A stretch of DNA of 64,000 nt from Ruegeria sp. HKCCD4315 (GTDB taxonomy: Bacteria; Pseudomonadota; Alphaproteobacteria; Rhodobacterales; Rhodobacteraceae): contig NZ_WVRN01000002.1 in NCBI RefSeq assembly GCF_013112245.1, forward strand, positions 620,001-684,000. The letters run 5' to 3'. Of the stretch, positions 37,730-46,714 are shown in pieces. Numbering within the stretch: the stretch's first letter is position 1; the number at the start of each line of letters is the position of its first letter. Below the pieces are notes generated by a model. That model was not told the origin of the DNA and ran no database searches. It worked only from the letters and a program-made list of their open reading frames with translations. The translations under genes and the position numbers were made by a program.

Positions 37730-39034
37730 ATGCGTATTGCGATGATCGGCACCGGTTACGTCGGCCTTGTGTCTGGCGTGTGCTTTTCGGATTTCGGTCA
37801 TGATGTGATTTGCGTCGACAAGGCGGACCAGAAGATCGACATGCTCAAAGCCGGAAAGGTTCCAATTTACGAACCCGGCCTCGACGTGTTGATGGCCAAA
37901 AACGTGGCTGCCGGTCGCCTGAGCTTTACCACCGATTTGGACGCGGCCGTGGACGGAGCAGACGCGGTCTTTATTGCAGTGGGAACCCCGACCCGACGCG
38001 GTGATGGCCATGCAGACCTGACCTATGTGATGGCGGCTGCAGAAGAAATCGCACAGGCCGTCACCGGGTATACCGTGATCGTCACAAAATCGACTGTGCC
38101 TGTAGGCACCAACAGGCAAGTGCAGGCAGTGGTCGCGGCCGCCAACCCCAACGCAGAATTCGATGTCGCTTCGAATCCTGAATTTCTGCGCGAAGGGGCT
38201 GCGATTGATGATTTCATGCGCCCTGACCGCGTTGTGGTTGGGGTGGAAAACGACCGCGCTGCTGAAGTGATGGCCGAGATTTACCGCCCACTCTACCTGC
38301 GCGATTTTCCGATCCTGACCACCGATCTGGAAAGTGCCGAGATGATCAAATATGCCGCCAACGCGTTTCTGGCGACCAAGATCACGTTCATCAACGAAAT
38401 CGCTGGCCTGTGCGAGAAGGTCGGCGCAGATGTAAAAGAGGTGTCTCGCGGCATGGGGCTGGACGGACGGATCGGCAACAAATTCCTGCACGCAGGGCCC
38501 GGCTATGGCGGTTCGTGTTTCCCCAAGGACACTGCGGCACTGGCGCGGATTGGCCAGGATCACGCGCATCCGATGCAGATCACCGAAACAGTAATTCGCG
38601 TGAATGACGAAGTCAAAAAGCGTATGATCGAAAAGATCCGCGAGGCCTGTGACGATCACTTCAACGGCAAAACCGTTGCGGTTCTGGGGGTTACTTTCAA
38701 ACCCAATACAGATGACATGCGCGATGCGCCTTCTTTGTCCATTGTCCCGGCCCTGATCGGCGGAGGCGCGAAAGTGCGCGTTGTGGATCCACAAGGAAAA
38801 TCCGAAGGCGAAACTTTACTGCCGGGCGTCGAATGGTGCGATGATCCTTATGTTGCCGCGCAAGGGGCTGACGTTCTGGTGCTGCTGACGGAATGGAACG
38901 AGTTCCGAGCGCTGAACCTTGGCGACTTGGCCCAGGCCATGAGCACACCCAGAATGGTCGATCTCCGCAATGTCTATTCAGAGAGCAAGACCCTGAAGGC
39001 TGGCTTTGATACCTATGTCGGAGTGGGGCGCTGA
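37730..39034 (+). CDS. ugd: UDP-glucose 6-dehydrogenase
   Basis: Oxidises UDP-glucose to UDP-glucuronate with two NAD. The start is the ATG at 37730 after an AGAAGGA site, giving 434 residues. The N-terminal dinucleotide motif MIGTGYVGLVSGVCFSDFG, TKSTVPVGTNR, SNPEFLREGAAIDDFMRPDR, the catalytic cysteine in GPGYGGSCFPKDTAAL, and the C-terminal VLGVTFKPNTDDMRDAPS are complete. It uses the product of galU, which is upstream on the same strand. UDP-glucuronate feeds acidic exopolysaccharide or lipid A/lipid modification. Confidence 0.96.
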   Translation: MRIAMIGTGYVGLVSGVCFSDFGHDVICVDKADQKIDMLKAGKVPIYEPGLDVLMAKNVAAGRLSFTTDLDAAVDGADAVFIAVGTPTRRGDGHADLTYVMAAAEEIAQAVTGYTVIVTKSTVPVGTNRQVQAVVAAANPNAEFDVASNPEFLREGAAIDDFMRPDRVVVGVENDRAAEVMAEIYRPLYLRDFPILTTDLESAEMIKYAANAFLATKITFINEIAGLCEKVGADVKEVSRGMGLDGRIGNKFLHAGPGYGGSCFPKDTAALARIGQDHAHPMQITETVIRVNDEVKKRMIEKIREACDDHFNGKTVAVLGVTFKPNTDDMRDAPSLSIVPALIGGGAKVRVVDPQGKSEGETLLPGVEWCDDPYVAAQGADVLVLLTEWNEFRALNLGDLAQAMSTPRMVDLRNVYSESKTLKAGFDTYVGVGR

Positions 39035-39186
39035 GCTTTTCCGGTCTGGTTGTCAGGCGTTGCCCGCAACATTCCAGCTTTGCCACCTTACCCTGAAGCT
39101 TCGTAGCAGAGTGAGAAGCTAGGTCTGGATGTAAATCCCAGTCCTTTGCAGGGTCGTTTCAGGCTCGACAAAGGAATAGTGCGGCT

Positions 39187-40200
39187 TTACTCGCCCGCCC
39201 AGATTTTGCGCCTGCGTTCTTTGACCATTTCGTTGCCCTCGTCTGTGCCGTCGTGGAACGTGTTGAACCACTCATCCCAAGGCGTTTCCCACGTGCCGTA
39301 GTTGCAATCAAAGAACCTGTGGTGCAGTTGATGGAAAAAGTCCCCGACCTGAAACTTGGCCTTGTTGCCGAATTTAACGTGTTCGAAACCGGCATGAGAG
39401 GTCGGCGCACCAATTCCGTGATGAAACAACAGAAAGAGCGCGTGGATTGGATGGGACGGCAGAAGAAAGAAAATCATCGTGTCGAACATCAAAAAGAAGC
39501 TTTCGACAGGGTGCATGGCTAGGCCAGACCATGGACCGGTGTTGATGTTGCGATGATGCCAAGCGTGCACTTTGGTATAGAACGGGCCGACATGCAGCAG
39601 ACGGTGTAGCCAGTAGAAGTGAAAACCCGCCCAGATCGGAACAAAAACCACAACCGAGATGAACCAGATTGGATTGCTGTCGAAGGTGATCATGGTGATC
39701 CAACCATTGGCATAGGAATACAGGATCAGGCATTCCCAAAAAGTCCAGAAGGTCAGCGCCGGGCCTAAGGTCCAGAACATGTTGTCCCAGACCTGGTTCT
39801 TGAAGGTGAAAACCTTTGCGCCCTTCATCATCGGGCGCATGTCATAGCGGTATTCATCCTGTTGTGTGCGGAATTTCCACAGTGCCAGATGCAAGCCACC
39901 TGCAACCACCATCAGAATACAGAAATTCCGAAACCAGATCTCGGCCACCCAATCCCAGCTGAACGTCTGGATCCGGACGAGTGACGGGGTCAGGTAATTC
40001 CAGGTGATGATGGCAAAAACCAGCAGCAGCGCGCGCAGCGCCAACGGGTTCCAGCTTTGCAGAAGGTAACGCAGCGCAGCCAACGGTTTCATCGGCCAAT
40101 CCCAGTACGGAGACGTCTGAATTGGCAATTGCGGTGTAAAGTTCCAGATTTTGCGTTTGGGTCGCGGAGGCAGAGCTGGATCGGTCATGGCTGGGCTCAT
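39187..40200 (-). CDS. Sterol desaturase / fatty acid hydroxylase family protein
   Basis: The 337-residue integral membrane di-iron enzyme has the three histidine boxes expected for the superfamily: YWLHRLLH, VHAWHHRNIN and FHQLHHRFFD, plus the intervening HPVES and LFLLFHHG. Four or more membrane helices precede them. Substrate is unknown; membrane lipid or carotenoid-like hydroxylation is plausible. It is divergent from a LysR regulator with a T-N11-A box between them, which suggests control by that regulator. Confidence 0.87.
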   Translation of the reverse strand: MSPAMTDPALPPRPKRKIWNFTPQLPIQTSPYWDWPMKPLAALRYLLQSWNPLALRALLLVFAIITWNYLTPSLVRIQTFSWDWVAEIWFRNFCILMVVAGGLHLALWKFRTQQDEYRYDMRPMMKGAKVFTFKNQVWDNMFWTLGPALTFWTFWECLILYSYANGWITMITFDSNPIWFISVVVFVPIWAGFHFYWLHRLLHVGPFYTKVHAWHHRNINTGPWSGLAMHPVESFFLMFDTMIFFLLPSHPIHALFLLFHHGIGAPTSHAGFEHVKFGNKAKFQVGDFFHQLHHRFFDCNYGTWETPWDEWFNTFHDGTDEGNEMVKERRRKIWAGE

Positions 40201-40234
40201 TCATTTTGTTCGCTGCCAATACGCTAACGCGTCT

Positions 40235-40247
40235 TGAGCAAGGCTCA
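40235..40247. promoter_or_regulatory. Candidate LysR box TGAGC-N3-GCTCA
   Basis: TGAGCAAGGCTCA is a 13-base perfect dyad with five-base arms and fits the T-N11-A consensus of LysR-type regulators. It lies in the 95-base gap between the divergent hydroxylase gene (start 40200) and the LysR gene (start 40296). Autoregulation and control of the hydroxylase are inferred. Confidence 0.55.
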
Positions 40248-40295
40248 GCATGGTTTGTCTTGCAGGTCAGGATAAGTTTTGCTTAGCCTGTTAAA

Positions 40296-41186
40296 ATGTC
40301 ATCCCGCATCCCCTCTCTCAACTGGTTACGTGTGTTCGAAGCGGCCGCGCGAACCGAAAGCTTTGCCCGTGCGGCGGTGCAGCTGAACATGTCCGCCGCG
40401 GCCGTCAGCCAACAGGTTAAAGCGCTGGAAACCCGGCTGGGCACCCCTCTGTTCCACCGCCATGCCCATGCCGTTACTCTGACCGAGGCAGGGCGGGCGT
40501 ATTTGCCATCGGTGCAACAATCCCTGTTGATGCTGGAAACTGCCACCACAGGCCTGTTTGGCGAAACGCGAGAGCAGCGTCTCTACGTGCAGTCTGTATT
40601 GCTTTTCGCCCATGGAATCCTGGCCAAGGGCCTTTCAGCATTTCAAGCCCGGCACCCTGATATCAACCTGTCACTGTCCACCGGAAACATCGTTTCGGAT
40701 TTTGCCAATCGATTTACCGACTTGCAGATTGTTTTTGGTAACCCTGCCCTGTTTGGCACCGAAGGTGATGAGTTAATTCGAGAAGTTCTTTATCCTGTTG
40801 CACCGCCCGCTATCGCTGCACAGATCAAAACCCCGCAAGACTTGCTTAGTTACACTCTGATCGAGGTCTCAACACATCGCGCAAGTTGGCCGCATTGGTT
40901 CGAAACCCTGCGCTTGCCTGCAGGACAGGCTCAGTACTTCTTCGCGGACAACTCAATCATGGCTGCAGAATTGTCAGCAAGCGGGTTGGGTATCGCCCTT
41001 GCCCGCGCGCCTGCTTCGGATCGGATCATGGGAATGTCGGGTCTCGTCCCATGTCTGCCGGAGGCTAAAGTTGCCGGACAAGAAGCATACCACCTGATCT
41101 ACCCATCGCTGACGACCATGCGCACACCCGCCCGCATGTTTCGTGACTGGCTGCTGGACTACAGCGCAGCAGTCCAGACGCGATAA
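40296..41186 (+). CDS. LysR-family transcriptional regulator
   Basis: The 296-residue regulator has an N-terminal winged helix-turn-helix (LNWLRVFEAAARTESFARAA, MSAAAVSQQVKALETRLG, FHRHAHAVTLTEAGRAY) and a C-terminal effector-binding domain resembling the GcvA/AmpR branch (LSLSTGNIVSDFANRFTDLQ). It likely controls the divergent membrane hydroxylase gene. The effector is unknown. The 3' end overlaps the convergent DUF1403 gene by 28 bases. Confidence 0.93.
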   Translation: MSSRIPSLNWLRVFEAAARTESFARAAVQLNMSAAAVSQQVKALETRLGTPLFHRHAHAVTLTEAGRAYLPSVQQSLLMLETATTGLFGETREQRLYVQSVLLFAHGILAKGLSAFQARHPDINLSLSTGNIVSDFANRFTDLQIVFGNPALFGTEGDELIREVLYPVAPPAIAAQIKTPQDLLSYTLIEVSTHRASWPHWFETLRLPAGQAQYFFADNSIMAAELSASGLGIALARAPASDRIMGMSGLVPCLPEAKVAGQEAYHLIYPSLTTMRTPARMFRDWLLDYSAAVQTR

Positions 41187-42235
41187 CGCCCTTGCCCTGT
41201 GACCTCTCGCACCAAACCTCGACGGCTGAACAAGTCGAAATTGCGCTGAACTGCCGCGCGGGACGCTTCGGTCAAATCTTCGGCCAAAGGGGCTGACACC
41301 ATGGGCCACGAAGTCAGCGCCTCAATCAGGCGCGGTGGCGTGCGCCCGCTCAGATCTTGCGTGACGTCCCGGGCTTTGGCCTCCCAGGCGCTGACCCGGT
41401 CGAGATGCAACAAACCCGCAAGGGCCGCCTGCCCGGCCCCTCGTATCCAGGCCCCGAGTTTTTCGGTCGGCTCACCTGCACCGCGCAACGCGCCCGGACC
41501 AGACAATGCAAGCGGCATAAATACGGCACCACCACGCCCCATGGTCGCTGCATGCCGCGCGGCAATCACTGCAGCTTCTGTATCCTGACCAACACCCTGC
41601 GCAATCGCGCGCCAAGCATGAAACGCGATGGCGGATTGCGTGACCGGATGCAAACCTTCTACGCCTCGCATAACTTCTGCCAGATCCACAATTGCATCCG
41701 GGGCTGCATCGGACCCTTGCGCCAGACGGTCCAGAAATGCAGTCAGTCCGGTTTCCCATCCCCCTTCTGCAGGAGCAGCCCCCGAGCTCAGTCGGCGCAC
41801 GGCCCATCCGGCGCGGAACAATGCCTGCACGTCATCATGGGTTGCTCCGATGCGCAGACCGGTCCACAAAGCCAATCGGTCAACACTGACGCGATCGCCA
41901 GTCCACCAGCCCAAGTCAGACGTCTCCATCAGGGCCAAACGATGCGTCCACCCCTTGGGGCCTGCGCGCAACCGTTCGTCCAGCGCACCGAAGGTCAAGG
42001 CAAGATCTGCAAGCTCCGACGACAACTCAGACTGCGCCGCCCGCCAATCGCGTGGGTCAAACAGCAAACGTTGATCCGATCGCGGACCGGGAAGGAAGTA
42101 ATCCTTTTCTTCGACCTCATCGGGGGGCAGAAACCAAAGATCTTCTTCCTCAGACGGATCGCCATCAAAAATACTGGCCGGGCCGAGATCATCGACCTCT
42201 TCCTCAGGAAGGGGTAAGGGTTTCTTCGATTTCAT
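41159..42235 (-). CDS. DUF1403 family protein
   Basis: Unknown function. The start at the ATG at 42235 gives 358 residues; a GTG 33 bases upstream is an alternative. The acidic N-terminus (PLPEEEVDDLG, DPSEEEDLWFLPPDEVEEKD) is followed by an all-helical alanine-rich domain with DRLALWTGLRIGATHDD, AFHAWRAIAQGVGQDTEAAV and a C-terminal winged-helix-like segment (FDLFSRRGLVREVTGQGRYRVW read in parts). This last element suggests DNA binding, possibly as a replication or partition-type protein; that is speculative. No operon partner is evident. Confidence 0.78.
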   Translation of the reverse strand: MKSKKPLPLPEEEVDDLGPASIFDGDPSEEEDLWFLPPDEVEEKDYFLPGPRSDQRLLFDPRDWRAAQSELSSELADLALTFGALDERLRAGPKGWTHRLALMETSDLGWWTGDRVSVDRLALWTGLRIGATHDDVQALFRAGWAVRRLSSGAAPAEGGWETGLTAFLDRLAQGSDAAPDAIVDLAEVMRGVEGLHPVTQSAIAFHAWRAIAQGVGQDTEAAVIAARHAATMGRGGAVFMPLALSGPGALRGAGEPTEKLGAWIRGAGQAALAGLLHLDRVSAWEAKARDVTQDLSGRTPPRLIEALTSWPMVSAPLAEDLTEASRAAVQRNFDLFSRRGLVREVTGQGRYRVWTAAL

Positions 42236-42292
42236 GCCGGTATTCTTCGGGCATTTGCCACTGTTCACAAGAGGCTTTGCAAGAGTTTCTGA

Positions 42293-43030
42293 TCAACCTG
42301 CAAAAGTACGGGTCAGAACGTCCAGCTCACTTTGTAAGTCTGTCTGCGGAGAACTTCCCAACAACATGTACCCATAGCCGTCCTGAGCCCAGGTGGCCGT
42401 CGCCAAACCGCTCAGCACCGCTTGCTTGATCTCAGCAGGCGGCGCGTCAGGTCCCTGACGAATTATGCAGAACGCAAATGGCTGACCCTGTTCATCTGCA
42501 AAGACAACCTGGATCAAAGGCTTGCCTTTGAAAGACAGAACCTGCGCCCGCTTAAGCTCCAGACCTGGCAAGGATTCCAGCGTTTCACGGTTCAAAGACC
42601 GTCCAAGCTCGGCCTCGGCCATTTCAAATTGCTTGTTCAGTGACGCTTCGGAACTGTCCAGAGAGGCAATCGTCTCGGGCACATAAAGCGACTGATAGAT
42701 CGCCGCTTGCTGCGCCCAGCCCAAATCTGCCGGACGTGTGGCCCAAAACGTCAGGGCAACGGCCGCAGCTCCGACGCTCGCAGCCACAGCAAAAAGGCGC
42801 AATACCCCACCGCCTGGGGCTTGCTCCACGGGTTCGGGTAATTCTATCTTCGGCGCTTCGGCAGGCAGTGTTTCGAAAACTTTCTGAATCACTGGCGCGA
42901 ACGGGTCCAGCGCCATTAGGCGGCGTTCAAATTCAGAATCTTCTTCAACCGCGGCCTCGATGGCGCGGCTCTGAGTCTCGTCCAGTGTGCCTTCCAGATA
43001 CGCCAACAGCGTCTCGTCGGAAAACTTCAT
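42293..43030 (-). CDS. Membrane anti-sigma factor-like protein
   Basis: The 245-residue single-pass protein follows an ECF sigma gene and overlaps it (ATGA). It has a short cytoplasmic N-terminal domain (ETLLAYLEGTLDETQSRAIE) typical of anti-sigma factors but lacking the zinc HxxxCxxC motif, one membrane helix at about 77-97, and a periplasmic C-terminal domain ending ATATWAQDGYGYMLLG. It should sequester the sigma factor until a periplasmic cue releases it. The YceI-cytochrome gene divergent from the pair is a candidate target. Confidence 0.83.
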   Translation of the reverse strand: MKFSDETLLAYLEGTLDETQSRAIEAAVEEDSEFERRLMALDPFAPVIQKVFETLPAEAPKIELPEPVEQAPGGGVLRLFAVAASVGAAAVALTFWATRPADLGWAQQAAIYQSLYVPETIASLDSSEASLNKQFEMAEAELGRSLNRETLESLPGLELKRAQVLSFKGKPLIQVVFADEQGQPFAFCIIRQGPDAPPAEIKQAVLSGLATATWAQDGYGYMLLGSSPQTDLQSELDVLTRTFAG

Positions 43031-43563
43031 TTGCCACTCCGTCGCGCGGCGTCAGCCGCATCAAGCTGCATTACGGTTTTCAGTTTCTGCCGGGCGTTCG
43101 ATAGCCGGCTCATAATCGTACCGATGGGAACCTCCAGCATGGCAGCGGCTTCGCGGTAGCTGTACCCTTCAACGAATACAAGCATAACCGTTTCCCGCTG
43201 CGCTTCTGGCAGCTGCATCACTTGTGTAAACACTTCAGTCGCGAAAATATTCGTTTCTGAATCCGGTCCGCTGGCCACAAGGTCAGCTTCTGGCGTCACC
43301 GACAAGGCCTGTGCCCGCCGAACCGAGCGCGACCGAACCTCGTTCAACCAGATTGAGCGGCAAATCGTCATCAACCAGCTGTCCAGACGGTTGTGCGAGG
43401 TGACCTGATGATGGCGTTCCAGCGCGCGCAGGCACGTGGCCTGCAGAAGATCGTCCGCCACGTCCGATGCCCCTGACAAAGCCAGCGCAAACCGCCAGAC
43501 GCGTTTCGAATGCGTCTGCACCGCGTCGCGGACGGCCTGTTCAGAAGTCATTTCGGCACTCAT
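43027..43563 (-). CDS. ECF RNA polymerase sigma factor
   Basis: The 178-residue sigma-70 family group 4 protein has region 2 (ALALSGASDVADDLLQATCL, SWLMTICRSIWLNEVRSR) and region 4 (LPEAQRETVMLVFVEGYSYR, EAAAMLEVPIGTIMSRLSNA). The start is taken at the ATG at 43563; an in-frame ATG at 43551 is equally usable, and the frame continues upstream without support. It is coupled to the anti-sigma gene downstream. It is divergently transcribed from the YceI-cytochrome c fusion, with an 84-base gap that could hold shared promoters. Confidence 0.92.
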   Translation of the reverse strand: MSAEMTSEQAVRDAVQTHSKRVWRFALALSGASDVADDLLQATCLRALERHHQVTSHNRLDSWLMTICRSIWLNEVRSRSVRRAQALSVTPEADLVASGPDSETNIFATEVFTQVMQLPEAQRETVMLVFVEGYSYREAAAMLEVPIGTIMSRLSNARQKLKTVMQLDAADAARRSGK

Positions 43564-43647
43564 CGAATAAATCGCGACCTGTGTGTGTTTGTCTCTCACG
43601 GACCACGCCCGCCGGGGCAAAAGTGTCACAAACCTTGGAGGATTGAA

Positions 43648-44586
43648 ATGAAACTTCTGTTGAAAGCAGTCACGATTGCGTCGACGATTGTTGCAACGCC
43701 TGTTCTGGCAGACAATTGGACGCTGGACAGCGACAACTCTTATCTGGCTTACGGAACCATCAAGAAAAACTCTGTTGGCGAGGTTAACAGCTTCACCAAA
43801 CTCAGCGGGCATGTGACCCAAAACGGCCGTGCAGAAATCGAAATCGACCTGTCAACGGTCGAGACAAATATCGACATTCGAAATGAACGGATGATTGAAT
43901 TTGTCTTTCGCAAAGCAGGCACCGCAATCCTGAAGGCAGATTTTGACATGGCCGAGGTGTCTGGGCTGGCCGTCGGAGAAACAACAACGGTGGATACCGC
44001 ATCAGTCCTAACGCTGGCCGGAACAGAGGTCGCCTTTGACACCGAGATGTTTGTCGCCCGGTTGTCTGAAACATCTGTATTGGTCTCGACCAATGACATG
44101 GTTTTCCTCAACACTGAGGACGCCGGTGTCAATGCGGGCGTCGACAAACTGATGGACCTGGCCAACCTTCCTGGCATCACCCGAACGGTACCCATCACGG
44201 CGCGGCTGGTGTTTCATTCAGACGGCAAACAGGCCGCAGCACAGACCACGACACCAACAGCGGTTAGCGCAACATCAGTGTCAGGGGACGCCAAAGCCGG
44301 AAAAAAGGTTTTTCGCAAATGCAGCGCTTGTCACAAGCTAGACGAAGGCCGTAATGGCGTCGGTCCGTCCCTGCACGCCGTTTTCGGAAAGTCCGCAGGT
44401 CAGGTGGAAGGATTCAGGTATTCCAAAGCGCTGCAGAACGCCGACATTGTGTGGACGCCGGAGAGTTTGACTGCGTTTCTTGCCGATCCCAAGGCATTTC
44501 TGCCCGGCAATCGGATGCAGTTTCCCGGTTTGAAAAAAGAAGACGATATATTGAACCTGATGGCGTACTTGCAGCAAGAGGGCTGA
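43648..44586 (+). CDS. YceI domain fused to cytochrome c
   Basis: The start at the ATG at 43648 follows GGAGGATTGAA, giving 312 residues. Order: signal peptide ending TPVLA (1-20), YceI-like lipocalin domain (about 22-215, NWTLDSDNSYLAYGTIKKNS, ETNIDIRNERM, RTVPITARLVFH), a linker, then class I cytochrome c (heme motif CSACH, axial Met in GNRMQFPG). YceI proteins bind isoprenoids/quinones, so this periplasmic fusion may pass electrons from a bound quinone to cytochrome c; that is inference. It is divergent from the ECF/anti-sigma pair, a probable regulator. Confidence 0.9.
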   Translation: MKLLLKAVTIASTIVATPVLADNWTLDSDNSYLAYGTIKKNSVGEVNSFTKLSGHVTQNGRAEIEIDLSTVETNIDIRNERMIEFVFRKAGTAILKADFDMAEVSGLAVGETTTVDTASVLTLAGTEVAFDTEMFVARLSETSVLVSTNDMVFLNTEDAGVNAGVDKLMDLANLPGITRTVPITARLVFHSDGKQAAAQTTTPTAVSATSVSGDAKAGKKVFRKCSACHKLDEGRNGVGPSLHAVFGKSAGQVEGFRYSKALQNADIVWTPESLTAFLADPKAFLPGNRMQFPGLKKEDDILNLMAYLQQEG

Positions 44587-44875
44587 GTCCTTCTAGGTGC
44601 CGGTTTCGTGACAACCACGTGGCACCGTCGCGCGACAACGGTTCAGTTTCCATTTCGTTTTTCGCAACGAGTCCAACTCGTTCTGCTCTAAAATAGGGAA
44701 ATCGGCGTAAATTGGCGCATTGCACTTGTTTGATACCATTGCAATCCCCATCTACGGCTGCGCACGAAAGGCAGTTAACATGGGCCGCACTGACGCAGCC
44801 CGGTATCTGCCCTTTTGGCCCGACAAAATTTAGGGTATCTGAACGTGCGCACCGTTTCACGATTTGGAGAACGCA

Positions 44876-46660
44876 ATGATAACGCGCGCCTGGAAAAAAT
44901 GGCGATCAGGTCATATGGGCCGCCTTGTAGGCGAAAGCTTTTATGCACAAGGCCCATTATATGGCATTGCGATTTTAGCGATGATCGTGGTCGCCGTAAC
45001 CACGGCCGGGTCGGCCTACATGATGGAATACATCGTCGATGCCATGACAAGCCCGGATCTGCGAGGGTGGGCGCAGGTGATTGCGTTGGCGGTGGTGCTG
45101 CTGTTCCTCACAAAGGCGATTGCCTCGTATATTCAGGCCACCTTTCTCGCTCGGGCGGGCAACCGGATCGTAGCTCAGCAACAGGAAAAGGTGTACCGCA
45201 AACTGCTTCGGCATGGCGTATCCTTTTTTAGCGCAAATGAGTCGTCAGATCTGCTGATGCGCACCACCAACGGTGCGCAAGCGGCGCGAAGTTTGATCGA
45301 TGTATTGGTGACCGGCTTTGTCCGCGACGCCCTGACTCTGGTCGGATTGGTGGCTGTTATGGTCTATCAGCAGCCCGTTCTGTCAGTGATGTTCTTTATT
45401 GTCGGCCCCATTGCCTTGCTGGGGGTTCGCTATTTGCTGAAAAGCGTTCGCTCGATTATGCAGGCCGAATTCAAATCGCTGGCCGAAATTATCCGCGTTC
45501 TGCAAGAAACCTCGGCGGGTATCAAAGTCATCAAGGTCTTTTCGCTTGAAGACAGAATGATTGACCGGATGGAAACCGCCATCCGCAAAGTCGAGCAACG
45601 TTCGAACGACATTGCCAGGCTTCAGGCAATCGCCAGTCCGCTGATGGAGTTCTTGGCGGGTCTTGCCGTTGCGGGTGTGCTGATTGTCAGCACGATGGGC
45701 ATAGCAGGGTCTGAGCAACCGTCCGCCGGTCAGCTTATGTCCTTTATCACAGCTTTGCTGATGGCTTACGAGCCAGCAAAGCGCCTGTCACGTATGCGCG
45801 TCCAGATCGAAACCAACATGATGGGTGTTGGGTTGTTGTTCAGCTTGCTGGATTCGCAAGACACGATGGTGGAAAGCCCCAAAGCCCACGACTTGAACGC
45901 CGGACCGGGCCACATTGCCCTGCGCAATGTGACCTTTGGCTATCAAGGTGCGGTGCCTGTGATCGAAGATATGAACGTTTCGTTCGAAGCAGGTAAGACA
46001 ACGGCCCTTGTTGGCCAGTCCGGCGGCGGCAAATCCACCTTGTTCGGATTGATCATGCGGTTTTACGATCCTGATAAGGGCGTTGTTGAGATCGACGGAC
46101 AAGATCTGAGGGAAGTTAGCTTTGCCTCCTTGCGCCGAAAGATCTCATACGTAGGCCAGGACACATTCCTGTTTTCGGCATCAATCATGGACAATCTGCG
46201 TTGTTCGGCTCCCGAAGCGTCCGATGAAGAAGTGTTTGAAGCCGCCAAAGCAGCCCATGCGCATGATTTCATTATGGATTTGCCTGACGGATACGACACT
46301 CAGGTCGGTGAAAATGGAACCTTCCTGTCAGGGGGCCAAAAACAGAGGATCGCCATTGCGCGTGCCATATTGCGCAACGCCGAGATCCTTCTGCTGGACG
46401 AAGCCACCAGTGCGTTGGATGCAGAGTCGGAATCGCTCGTCAAGAAGGCTTTGGATGCCTTGACGCAGAACGTCACTGTCATTGTCATCGCACACCGTCT
46501 GTCGACAGTGCTTGAGGCAGACAAAATCATCGTGATTCAGGATGGTGCAATCGTAGAGCAGGGCAATCTGGATCAGTTGATGAAGAAAAGCGGTAGTTTC
46601 CGAACACTGTTTGATCAACAGTTCAAAAAACATACTCCCGCTCCAGAAGTCGCGGAATAA
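44876..46660 (+). CDS. MsbA-like ABC exporter (lipid/multidrug)
   Basis: The 594-residue half-transporter has six membrane helices followed by the ATPase domain. The start is the ATG at 44876, six bases after GGAG, rather than the TTG at 44864. The N-terminal region contains GSAYMMEYIVDAMTSPDLRG. The ATPase has Walker A VGQSGGGKSTLFGL, Q-loop YVGQDTFLFSASI, signature LSGGQKQRIAIARAI, Walker B ILLLDEATSALD and the H-loop IAHRLSTVL. It is similar to MsbA-type lipid A flippases and multidrug exporters. It ends in a hairpin that overlaps its stop codon. Confidence 0.9.
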   Translation: MITRAWKKWRSGHMGRLVGESFYAQGPLYGIAILAMIVVAVTTAGSAYMMEYIVDAMTSPDLRGWAQVIALAVVLLFLTKAIASYIQATFLARAGNRIVAQQQEKVYRKLLRHGVSFFSANESSDLLMRTTNGAQAARSLIDVLVTGFVRDALTLVGLVAVMVYQQPVLSVMFFIVGPIALLGVRYLLKSVRSIMQAEFKSLAEIIRVLQETSAGIKVIKVFSLEDRMIDRMETAIRKVEQRSNDIARLQAIASPLMEFLAGLAVAGVLIVSTMGIAGSEQPSAGQLMSFITALLMAYEPAKRLSRMRVQIETNMMGVGLLFSLLDSQDTMVESPKAHDLNAGPGHIALRNVTFGYQGAVPVIEDMNVSFEAGKTTALVGQSGGGKSTLFGLIMRFYDPDKGVVEIDGQDLREVSFASLRRKISYVGQDTFLFSASIMDNLRCSAPEASDEEVFEAAKAAHAHDFIMDLPDGYDTQVGENGTFLSGGQKQRIAIARAILRNAEILLLDEATSALDAESESLVKKALDALTQNVTVIVIAHRLSTVLEADKIIVIQDGAIVEQGNLDQLMKKSGSFRTLFDQQFKKHTPAPEVAE

Positions 46661-46676
46661 CCGCGACTTCAACCGT
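46646..46676 (+). terminator. Hairpin terminator overlapping the ABC gene stop
   Basis: GAAGTCGCGG at 46646-46655 pairs perfectly with CCGCGACTTC at 46661-46670 around AATAA, and the TAA stop of the ABC exporter lies in the loop. Only a short T-rich stretch follows. It likely separates the exporter from the convergent vWA gene. Confidence 0.6.
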
Positions 46677-46693
46677 TTATTCTAAACTCATGT

Positions 46694-46713
46694 CCCGGGA
46701 CTAAGTGCCCGGG
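46694..46713 (-). terminator. Hairpin after the vWA gene
   Basis: CCCGGG at 46694-46699 and again at 46708-46713 can pair around an eight-base loop, directly after the stop codon of the convergent vWA gene. No strong T-run follows on that strand, so it is a candidate end of the phosphosignalling operon. Confidence 0.45.
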
Positions 46714-46714
46714 G

